Assembly: GCA_030832695.1 (NCBI GenBank)
Contig: JAURIP010000122.1
Location: 1-5,426 of the forward strand
DNA: 5,426 bases
Reading direction: 5' to 3'
Origin: Sediminibacterium sp.
GTDB taxonomy: Bacteria; Bacteroidota; Bacteroidia; Chitinophagales; Chitinophagaceae
Shown: one piece after another, positions 1-5,426 of the stretch
How positions within the stretch are numbered: the stretch's first letter is position 1
Layout: the number at the start of each line of letters is the position of its first letter
Program-made: the position numbers and the translations under genes
The notes under the pieces: model-generated
What the model saw: only the letters and a program-made list of their open reading frames with translations
What the model was told of the DNA's origin: nothing
Database searches by the model: none

Positions 1-2165
1 AAGGTAGTAATGGCAAGTTTGAACCTTTCATGAATGCAAGTGTGTATTGGGCTGGAACAAAAACTGGGGTTCGTACGGATAGTTTTGGCGTTTTTAAAAT
101 AAATATTAACCCAATCAAAAAATTAGTCATTAGTTATGTTGGTTTTAAATCAGATACGATTACCATTGAAAACGTAAGTGATTTTAAGGTTGTTTTAGCA
201 GCTAAAAATCAGATAAATGAGGTCACTGTGTTTAGCAGAAATGTGGGCAGTTTTATCCCTTTAACGAGTACCATTCGTACGCAAGTGATGACAGGCACTG
301 AATTATTAAAAGCTGCATGTTGTAATTTGAGTGAAAGCTTTGAAACCAATCCCTCCGTGGATGTTTCCTTTAATGATGCGGTTACTGGTTCCAAGCAAAT
401 CCAATTATTAGGATTAAGTGGTAATTATACGCAATTAACAGTCGAAAATTTACCCGGCCCTAGGGGAATAGCAACTATTTTAGGCTTGAATTCAATTGCA
501 GGTCCTTGGATTGAAAGCATTCAGTTAACCAAGGGGGTAGGTTCGGTTGCGAATGGATATGAAAGTATTGCTGGACAAATCAATGTTGAATTAAAGAAGC
601 CAGAATCTGCCGAAAAATTATTAGCCAATATTTACGTCAATGATTTTGGTAAAACTGATTTGAATTTAAATTTGTCACATAAACTAAACTCAAAATGGTC
701 AACTACTTTATTATTGCACGATGATTTTTTAAATAATAAGAACATCGATTTTAATAAGGATGAATTTAGGGATTTGCCTACGGGAAATCAATTTAGCTTA
801 GTGAATAGATTTAAATACGATAATCCGAATGGATTTTTAACACAATTTGGATACAAAATATTAGATGACCAAAAAATAGGAGGACAAACTACTTTTGACC
901 CAAGCATTCATAAAGGTACAACCCATCATTATGGATTAGGTATCAATACAAAAAGGTATGAAGTGTTTGGAAAAATTGGGTATATATTTCCACAGCAAAA
1001 ATATAAAAGTATTGGTTTGCAGTTAAATGCAATTAATCATGACCAAGATTCTTATTTTGGTTTAACAAATTATAAAGCGAATCAAAAAAGTTTTTATGGA
1101 AATTTAATTTACCAGTCCATTTTTAATTCCACTATACATAAATACCGAACCGGTTTGAGTTTTCAACTTGATCAGTATGACGAATTATTTAATTTGAGTA
1201 GTTATAAAAGAAAAGAGGTCGTTCCTGGTATGTTTTTTGAATATACCTATACCCCGAACGATAAGTTGAGTATGATAATGGGCCTAAGAGCCGATAATAA
1301 TAATTTATTTGGAACCTTTGCGACACCTAGATTCAATTTACGTTACGAGCTATTTAGAGGCTCCACAATTAGATTAAGTGCGGGCCGTGGCCAAAGAACG
1401 GCTAACATATTTGCGGAGAACAATAGTATTTTAGTAAGTGCTAGGGGGCTTGAAATTCATCCAACGAATACTGGCCATGCGATGAATATGGGAGGCGCCT
1501 ATGGACTTTCTCCAGAGATTGCATGGAATAAGGGAATCAGTTTTGATCAAAAGTTTATACTTTTTAACAAAAGTGCTACACTGGGAATAGACTTTTTTAG
1601 AAATGATTTTGAAAATCAAGTGGTTGTTGATTTAGAAAATCCACGTAAAGTAATCTTTACAAATTTAACTGGAAAATCATTTTCAAATAGTTTTCAAGTC
1701 GAATTAAATACGACCCCTTTAAAAAGATTTGATGTAAAATTAGCGTATAGATATTTTGATGTTAAGCAAACCTATCATGGTGTACTTTTGGAGCGTCCTT
1801 ACATAGCTAAGCACCGCTCATTTTTAAGTTTTGATTATGCGACATTGAATAACTGGAAATTTAACTATACAATCACTTACAATGGTGCAAAAAGAATACC
1901 TAATACTTATGCGAATCCTAGTGCTTATAAATTACCTAGTTATTCACCAAGTTATATTTTAATGAACGCGCAAATATCAAAAACATTTGGGAACAAAAAT
2001 CCTATGGATTTATATGTAGGATCAGAAAACATATCTAATTTCTTTCAAACCAATGCAATTATATCTGCAGATAATCCATTTAATTCCTATTTTGATGCTT
2101 CCATGATTTGGGGGCCAACTTCTGGAAGAATGGTATATTTTGGATGGCGATTTAAAATCAAATAG
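1..2165 (+). CDS. TonB-dependent outer-membrane receptor, 5'-truncated by window edge
   Basis: This is an outer-membrane beta-barrel importer that would take up a substrate with energy from TonB-ExbB-ExbD. The reading frame is open from base 3 to the TAG at 2163-2165, giving 720 residues. The ATG at 30 is not the true start, because the nine codons before it continue the same domain; the signal peptide and perhaps 30-50 residues lie outside. Counting from base 3, residues 1-66 form a carboxypeptidase-regulatory-like domain (NASVYWAGT, TDSFGVFKI, LVISYVGFKSDT). Residues about 85-200 form the plug, with ACCNLSESFETNPSVDV, DAVTGSKQIQLLGLSG and KGVGSVANGYESIAGQINVE. The rest is barrel, with late motifs FENQVVVDLENP, FDASMIWGP and C-terminal GRMVYFGWRFKIK. 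I recognise the plug (including the Cys-Cys pair at 318-323) and the barrel end as a Bacteroidota receptor subfamily that, from memory, often sits near heavy-metal-associated (HMA) proteins. A metal substrate is therefore possible but unproven, since no HMA gene is visible here. Confidence 0.93.
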   Translation, partial: GSNGKFEPFMNASVYWAGTKTGVRTDSFGVFKININPIKKLVISYVGFKSDTITIENVSDFKVVLAAKNQINEVTVFSRNVGSFIPLTSTIRTQVMTGTELLKAACCNLSESFETNPSVDVSFNDAVTGSKQIQLLGLSGNYTQLTVENLPGPRGIATILGLNSIAGPWIESIQLTKGVGSVANGYESIAGQINVELKKPESAEKLLANIYVNDFGKTDLNLNLSHKLNSKWSTTLLLHDDFLNNKNIDFNKDEFRDLPTGNQFSLVNRFKYDNPNGFLTQFGYKILDDQKIGGQTTFDPSIHKGTTHHYGLGINTKRYEVFGKIGYIFPQQKYKSIGLQLNAINHDQDSYFGLTNYKANQKSFYGNLIYQSIFNSTIHKYRTGLSFQLDQYDELFNLSSYKRKEVVPGMFFEYTYTPNDKLSMIMGLRADNNNLFGTFATPRFNLRYELFRGSTIRLSAGRGQRTANIFAENNSILVSARGLEIHPTNTGHAMNMGGAYGLSPEIAWNKGISFDQKFILFNKSATLGIDFFRNDFENQVVVDLENPRKVIFTNLTGKSFSNSFQVELNTTPLKRFDVKLAYRYFDVKQTYHGVLLERPYIAKHRSFLSFDYATLNNWKFNYTITYNGAKRIPNTYANPSAYKLPSYSPSYILMNAQISKTFGNKNPMDLYVGSENISNFFQTNAIISADNPFNSYFDASMIWGPTSGRMVYFGWRFKIK

Positions 2166-2167
2166 CA

Positions 2168-2193
2168 TTCCAGGATACAAGTATTTGATGGAA
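2168..2193. terminator. weak inverted repeat in convergent gap
   Basis: The 41-bp gap between the converging receptor and peptidase genes contains TTCCA (2168-2172) facing TGGAA (2189-2193), with a nested ATAC/GTAT (2175-2178 and 2181-2184). The two stems are separated by unpaired bases, the inner loop is tight, and neither strand has a clear T-run after the stem. The position suits a bidirectional terminator but the structure is poor, so this is only a candidate. Confidence 0.2.
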
Positions 2194-2206
2194 GTAAAAG
2201 CTATAG

Positions 2207-3538
2207 TTAGTTATTACCGCCACCAACTAAATGTAACTTAGTTTGACGACCATCTAAGTACCAAAAACCTTTTTCATCAAAATAACCATTTTGTTCTAAC
2301 ATAAAACGAACCTCTTTATTCCATTCCTTTATAAAGGTGGCTGCATTTAATTCAATTGAATAGGCTGTTTTATAATGCATTGGATAATCACCACTTCCTG
2401 GAGTATTATTTTGATTGTCCCACATTCCGATGGTGGGGCCTGCTGCATGCCCATGAAAGCCTAGGGGATGCGTATATATCACTCCTTTAATATTTTCTTG
2501 TTTTGATTGTGCTAATGCGTCAGATAAAATTTTATTACCTGTTTTATTTTCTTTGAATTGTTGTGTGAGTATATCCTGTAGTCTATTGGCTGTTTTCAGG
2601 CCATTGTTTAAGTAGGAAGGTGCTTCTTTTTCATCAGGTGCAAGTACATAAGCGTGTTCTTGAACATCAGTATTCAATCTTAAGTAAGTAATGCCAAAAT
2701 CAACATGCAATAAGTCGCCGGTTCTGATGATATTATCTTTATCTGTATTTGTAAACGCTTTTAAATGATCAAATACTGCATTGTCATTTCTTTGTATTTC
2801 CACAGATGGATGAAACCAAGTAGTTAATCCTAAATCATTCACTTTTTGCCTAAACCACCAAACCAAATCATCAGTTGTAGTAATGCCCGGTGTAATCACT
2901 TTACTGCTAAAGCCTTCGGCAATTATTTTATGAGTTATACTATTCAGTTGCGAATAATATTGCATCTCCATAGGTGTTCTTGTTTCAAGCCATGCCACTG
3001 CTAAATTTGAAGCTGATACTACTTTAGCTTTATTGTCAACAGAAAGTTTCTGTGTCAATTGTTCATATTCTGTATGGTCAATACCATCCGCGTGTCCAAA
3101 ATTTAGTGAGGTATTCAGTGCAATTTTATTCGGATGATAAGTTTCGATAATATTATTTAATGCATCCCACTGGTCAGGAAACTTTTTCATATCCCAATTA
3201 GCTTCAATATTATCGCCAACGCTGTACCTAGCAACAGCAAACTTTTTATATACTTTTGTTGTTGGATTATTATAAAAAACAAGAATAGTTCTACGACGTG
3301 CGCTTAACCAAGTAGCCGGTAGCATAGTTTTAAGTACAGGATCCTCATTATACTCCCTTGATATAATTACCCACATATCAATATTATTTTTTTCCATCAA
3401 TGTTGGTAATAATTGATTCAGTCTGTTTTCCAAAACAGCATCAATTACTTTTGCTTGTTCCTTTAAGGGCAACACTTGCGCTTGTGTACTTATGCTTAAT
3501 AATAATAACAAGACAATTTTTGACATCCTATTTTTCAT
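2207..3538 (-). CDS. Secreted M24-family metallopeptidase (Xaa-Pro aminopeptidase-like)
   Basis: This 443-residue protein has a creatinase-type N-terminal domain followed by an M24 'pita-bread' catalytic domain, the fold of aminopeptidase P, prolidase and methionine aminopeptidase. Residues 1-20 are a type I signal peptide (KIVLLLLLSISTQA, then Q), so it should act in the periplasm or outside the cell. Residues about 25-185 are the N-terminal domain (IDMWVIISREYNEDP) and about 195-440 the catalytic domain. By alignment to E. coli MetAP, the five metal ligands are D280 and D291 (HVDFG and NTDVQEHAYV, spaced 11 as in MetAP D97/D108), H357 (THPLGFHGHAAGP), E396 (YSIEL) and E415 (RFMLEQ). H364 falls seven residues after H357, as MetAP H178 follows H171, and H258 may correspond to H79. 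All expected catalytic residues are present, so it is probably active with two divalent metal ions. Specificity for Xaa-Pro bonds is inferred from the family only. The start ATG (3536-3538) has an A/T-rich leader without Shine-Dalgarno; M5 is an alternative start that keeps the hydrophobic core. The gene converges with the receptor and diverges from the TPR gene, so it is probably monocistronic unless transcription reads past 2207. Confidence 0.93.
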   Translation of the reverse strand: MKNRMSKIVLLLLLSISTQAQVLPLKEQAKVIDAVLENRLNQLLPTLMEKNNIDMWVIISREYNEDPVLKTMLPATWLSARRRTILVFYNNPTTKVYKKFAVARYSVGDNIEANWDMKKFPDQWDALNNIIETYHPNKIALNTSLNFGHADGIDHTEYEQLTQKLSVDNKAKVVSASNLAVAWLETRTPMEMQYYSQLNSITHKIIAEGFSSKVITPGITTTDDLVWWFRQKVNDLGLTTWFHPSVEIQRNDNAVFDHLKAFTNTDKDNIIRTGDLLHVDFGITYLRLNTDVQEHAYVLAPDEKEAPSYLNNGLKTANRLQDILTQQFKENKTGNKILSDALAQSKQENIKGVIYTHPLGFHGHAAGPTIGMWDNQNNTPGSGDYPMHYKTAYSIELNAATFIKEWNKEVRFMLEQNGYFDEKGFWYLDGRQTKLHLVGGGNN

Positions 3539-3631
3539 AAATAATATTTTAACTAAGTAAAAGTAATTGACTTCTGCTATATAGGATTAGCCGATTCAAA
3601 AAAATATTGTATAAATTTCTGATCTTGGACA

Positions 3632-3649
3632 TTATGCGATTTAGCATAA
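3632..3649. repeat. 18-bp palindrome, possible operator
   Basis: TTATGC (3632-3637) and its exact reverse complement GCATAA (3644-3649) flank the 6-bp spacer GATTTA. The centre-to-centre distance of 12 bp is close to one helical turn, which suits a dimeric helix-turn-helix regulator. It lies between the weak TTG at 3625 and the degenerate -7 candidate at 3647, where a repressor would block RNA polymerase. Six-base arms can arise by chance in AT-rich DNA, so an operator role is inference. Confidence 0.3.
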
Positions 3650-3673
3650 CGTATTGTAAATCAATAATATAAG

Positions 3674-3702
3674 GGGCCATTAAATAGCATTAGGACCATT
3701 AA
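3674..3702 (+). repeat. Pair of 10-bp direct repeats (GGRCCATTAA) before the TPR gene
   Basis: GGGCCATTAA at 3674-3683 and GGACCATTAA at 3693-3702 differ at one base and start 19 bp apart. They end 25 bp before the TPR start codon, in what is probably its 5' leader or core promoter. They are G+C-richer than the surrounding DNA. They could be tandem protein-binding sites or simply a small duplication; no known binding motif is recognised. Confidence 0.35.
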
Positions 3703-3727
3703 GGGCATATTCATTATTTTTACAGTT

Positions 3728-5212
3728 ATGAAGCGATTTTTAGTGCTATTCATTTTGTTAATGCCCGTTATTGTATCAGCACAACAGCAATATAATTGGA
3801 ATGATAAAGTACAAACCATTTATGAATCAATCACTTCATTAAGAATTCCAGAAGCGCGAAAATTAATTGCTGTTGAGAAATTAAAAAATCCGGATAATTT
3901 AGCATTTGCTTTATTGGATAGTTATGCGGATTTATATCAATTATTTTTTAACGAATCAACCACCGATTACAATACATTATATCCGCAATTTGAAAAAAGA
4001 ATAAATTTATTCAAGCAAGGACCTAAAAATTCGCCATTTTATTTATATAGTCTGGGTTTATTGCATTTGCATAAAGCAGTTGCTGCTGTTCGTTTTAATC
4101 GTAATTGGGAGGCGGCTTTAGATTTTAGGAAAGCTTATTTTAATTTTAAGGATAACAGTAAGCAGTATCCCAATTTTAGTCCTAATAATTTATACTTTGG
4201 TTTATTAACTACTTTGATAGGGTCTGCCCCCACTAATTATCAATGGATGTTAAACCTATTGGGGTTTAATGGAAATATCATTAAAGGAAATGAGCTCGTA
4301 CTTAGTTATATAAATAGTAAAGATGCTTATGCAAAAATATGTTTAAACGAAGCGTTATTGATTTACCCCTACTTAATTATGAATTTTGAAGGGAATGTTA
4401 AAAAAACCTTCAATTTTATTGAACATACTAATTATGATTTCAAAAAAAATCATATTCACGCCTATATGGCTACTAATTTGTATCTAAATCATCAAAATGC
4501 AACAAAGGCACTTGAACTTGCCAATGGGATTGAAATGACACCTGCTTATTTAAATATTCCATTTTGGCATTATGAAAAAGGGTTCGCTTATTTTAATCAA
4601 ATGAAACTTGATTTAGCACAAAAGGAATTTACTTACTTCACAAGTCAATTTAAAGGTAATTTTTATATCAAAGATGCTTATGAAAAATTGAGTTGGATTG
4701 CCTATTTACAAAACAATATGAAGCAAGCTGAGTTGTATCGAAATGAGTTACTATCCAAAGGCTCGCAAATAACAGATGCAGATAAACTTGCGCAACAAAA
4801 TGCTAAATCAGGTAGTTGGCCTAATGCGCTTTTATTAAAAGCGCGCATTTTAAGTGATGGGGGCTATCAAAAGCAAGCATTACTGACATTAGCGGATAAA
4901 ACCACGGCTGATTTTAATACCCCAGCAGATAAGGCTGAGTTCCCTTATAGATTAGCGCGTATTTATGATTTGATGGGAGATCAAGATTTGGCCATTAAGT
5001 TTTATAAGTCAACTATTCAAAAAGGGGCTGACTTGCCAGCCTACTTTGCCTCTAGGGCAGCCTTGCAAATAGGTTTAATCCAGGAGTCAAATAAGAATTT
5101 TAAGGAAGCAATTGAATATTATAATATTTGTATTGCAATGAAAAATCATGCCTTTAAAAACTCTATGGATCAAAAAGCCAAATCTGGCATTTTAAGATGT
5201 AATCGAAATTAG
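3728..5212 (+). CDS. Secreted TPR-repeat protein with an Iml2/TTC39-like core
   Basis: This 494-residue helical-repeat protein probably acts as a periplasmic or surface scaffold; no enzymatic motif is seen. Residues 1-18 are a type I signal peptide (hydrophobic FLVLFILLMPVIV, cleavage after VSA before QQQ). No lipobox cysteine is present, so it is not a lipoprotein, and no further membrane segment is evident. The mature protein is a run of paired helices. TPR-like units are clearest at about 278-310 (HYEKGFAYFNQMKLDLAQKE), 313-343 (AYEKLSWIAYLQNNMKQAEL), 405-434 (YRLARIYDLMGDQDLAIKFY) and 438-471 (ALQIGLIQESNKNFKEAIEY). The segment at about 150-190, with SPNNLYFGLLTTLIGSAP and WMLNLLGFNGNIIKGNEL, resembles the 'P..llkllgF.G....G...L' signature I associate with the Iml2/TTC39 family (DUF3808), and the end (SMDQKAKSGILR) is typical of Bacteroidota TPR proteins. 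The start is chosen because the signal peptide begins there and no earlier in-frame start is evident. It diverges from the peptidase gene, and its TAG directly abuts the stop of the converging downstream gene. Function is unknown. Confidence 0.88.
   Translation: MKRFLVLFILLMPVIVSAQQQYNWNDKVQTIYESITSLRIPEARKLIAVEKLKNPDNLAFALLDSYADLYQLFFNESTTDYNTLYPQFEKRINLFKQGPKNSPFYLYSLGLLHLHKAVAAVRFNRNWEAALDFRKAYFNFKDNSKQYPNFSPNNLYFGLLTTLIGSAPTNYQWMLNLLGFNGNIIKGNELVLSYINSKDAYAKICLNEALLIYPYLIMNFEGNVKKTFNFIEHTNYDFKKNHIHAYMATNLYLNHQNATKALELANGIEMTPAYLNIPFWHYEKGFAYFNQMKLDLAQKEFTYFTSQFKGNFYIKDAYEKLSWIAYLQNNMKQAELYRNELLSKGSQITDADKLAQQNAKSGSWPNALLLKARILSDGGYQKQALLTLADKTTADFNTPADKAEFPYRLARIYDLMGDQDLAIKFYKSTIQKGADLPAYFASRAALQIGLIQESNKNFKEAIEYYNICIAMKNHAFKNSMDQKAKSGILRCNRN
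5172..5193 (-). terminator. Terminator-like hairpin inside the 3' end of the TPR gene
   Basis: Read on the minus strand, GCCA-GATT-TGGC (plus coordinates 5177-5188) forms a 4-bp stem with a 4-nt loop, followed at once by five Ts (5176-5172). An A-run precedes the stem beyond one A:A mismatch, extending the symmetry. It begins 25 bp beyond the stop codon of the minus-strand gene ending at 5213, which is where that gene's terminator is needed, since the two genes have no intergenic space. The stem is short (three G:C and one A:T pair) and lies within codons of the TPR gene, so the fit could be chance. On the plus strand the hairpin would precede the TPR stop codon and has a weaker T-tract. Confidence 0.35.
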
Positions 5213-5426
5213 TTAAATAGCGATTGTTTTATTTTTCGCAATCTGGTAACTGTATTTAATTAGCTTGACTATATTTTTTATTTTTTCCATATCTATAATC
5301 AAATCTTTTCTTGGATAGGCGGCAAAAGGTTTTAATCTATCAGCTCTCCCTTGCAATTGCTTTAAATTCTCTAATGCAACATATCCCAATGCAGGTATTA
5401 GTGATAATTTAATTTGAAATGTTAAT
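5213..5426 (-). CDS. C-terminal 70 codons of an unrecognised protein, truncated by window edge
   Basis: On the minus strand a frame is open from the right edge down to a TAA at 5215-5213, giving 70 residues without a start. The translation reads as protein rather than noise: segments include LSLIPALGYVALENLKQLQG, RADRLKPFAAYPRKD and LIIDMEKIKNIVKLIKYSYQ, ending in IAKNKTIAI. It is predicted mostly helical and basic, with a moderately hydrophobic stretch at the left part that is too short and interrupted to call a membrane helix. I do not recognise the family. It converges on the TPR gene with abutting stop codons. Support comes from the full-length open frame, a composition like its neighbours, and the fact that it fills the only remaining DNA. 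Confidence 0.6.
   Translation of the reverse strand, partial: LTFQIKLSLIPALGYVALENLKQLQGRADRLKPFAAYPRKDLIIDMEKIKNIVKLIKYSYQIAKNKTIAI

Larger units (their letters stand above)
3539..3727. promoter_or_regulatory. Divergent intergenic region with promoters for both flanking genes
   Basis: The 189 bp between the starts of the peptidase (minus) and TPR (plus) genes must hold promoters for both, since each is the first gene on its strand here. No perfect match to the Bacteroidota consensus (TTG, about 19 bp, TAnnTTTG) is visible. On the minus strand the best -7 candidate is TACTTTTA (plus coordinates 3558-3565), one base off TAnnTTTG and 19 nt before the ATG, but with no TTG at the right distance. 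On the plus strand TTG at 3625-3627 lies 19 bp before a degenerate TAACGTATTG (3647-3656), which would give a leader of roughly 65-70 nt. Neither start codon has a Shine-Dalgarno sequence, which is normal for this phylum. The promoter role follows from position; the exact elements are guesses. Confidence 0.55.

Noticed and set aside
30..32. ATG at 30 as the start of the receptor gene
   Set aside because: The frame is open upstream to the edge, and GSNGKFEPF before the Met continues the carboxypeptidase-regulatory-like domain. Starting here would leave no signal peptide for an outer-membrane protein.
209..394. 61-codon minus-strand open frame
   Set aside because: It lies opposite the conserved plug domain of the receptor, has no recognisable motif, and is a shadow of that coding sequence.
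1431..1619. 62-codon minus-strand open frame
   Set aside because: It lies opposite the receptor barrel with no protein-family features; a shadow of coding sequence.
5222..5243. GATTG/CAATC inverted repeat as a terminator for the TPR gene
   Set aside because: The stem has only 5 bp with a 12-nt loop, and the T-run lies in the loop rather than after the stem. It also overlaps the partial minus-strand gene.
5269..5288. T-rich stretch as a terminator or promoter element
   Set aside because: It is explained as Lys/Ile/Asn codons (MEKIKNI) of the minus-strand partial gene, and no stem precedes it.
1..5426. A novel multi-gene system, mobile element, CRISPR array or defence locus
   Set aside because: The genes alternate strands, belong to envelope families or are unrecognised at the edge, and there are no spaced repeats, terminal inverted repeats, integrase or transposase motifs, or structural RNA signatures. 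Physical proximity alone does not support a joint system.

Overview
This AT-rich window looks chromosomal and most likely comes from a member of the Bacteroidota. The evidence is a TonB-dependent receptor that starts with a carboxypeptidase-regulatory-like domain, secreted proteins with signal peptides ending in AQ or SAQQ, Lys/Asn/Ile-rich proteins, and start codons without Shine-Dalgarno sequences. Assignment below phylum (for example Chitinophagia or Sphingobacteriia) is a guess.

Layout. (1) Positions 1-2165, plus strand: most of a TonB-dependent outer-membrane receptor, with its signal peptide and first residues lying left of the window. (2) Positions 2166-2206: a 41-bp convergent gap. 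(3) Positions 2207-3538, minus strand: a complete secreted M24-family (Xaa-Pro aminopeptidase-like) metallopeptidase. (4) Positions 3539-3727: a 189-bp divergent intergenic region holding an 18-bp palindrome and a pair of near-identical 10-mers. (5) Positions 3728-5212, plus strand: a complete secreted TPR/alpha-solenoid protein whose middle resembles the eukaryotic Iml2/TTC39 family. (6) Positions 5213-5426, minus strand: the last 70 codons of an unrecognised gene, cut by the right edge. Its stop codon abuts the TPR gene's stop codon with no base between them.

The three identifiable genes all encode envelope proteins: an outer-membrane importer, an extracytoplasmic peptidase and a periplasmic or surface TPR scaffold. 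Their alternating strands (+,-,+,-) mean they do not form one operon, and nothing in the sequence ties them to a shared pathway. I see no rRNA, tRNA, CRISPR array, insertion sequence, phage gene or defence or toxin module. The window reads as ordinary core-type Bacteroidota sequence. Its less routine points are the TTC39-like core of the TPR protein, the abutting convergent stops with a terminator-like hairpin inside the neighbouring gene, and a His/Met cluster in the receptor barrel.
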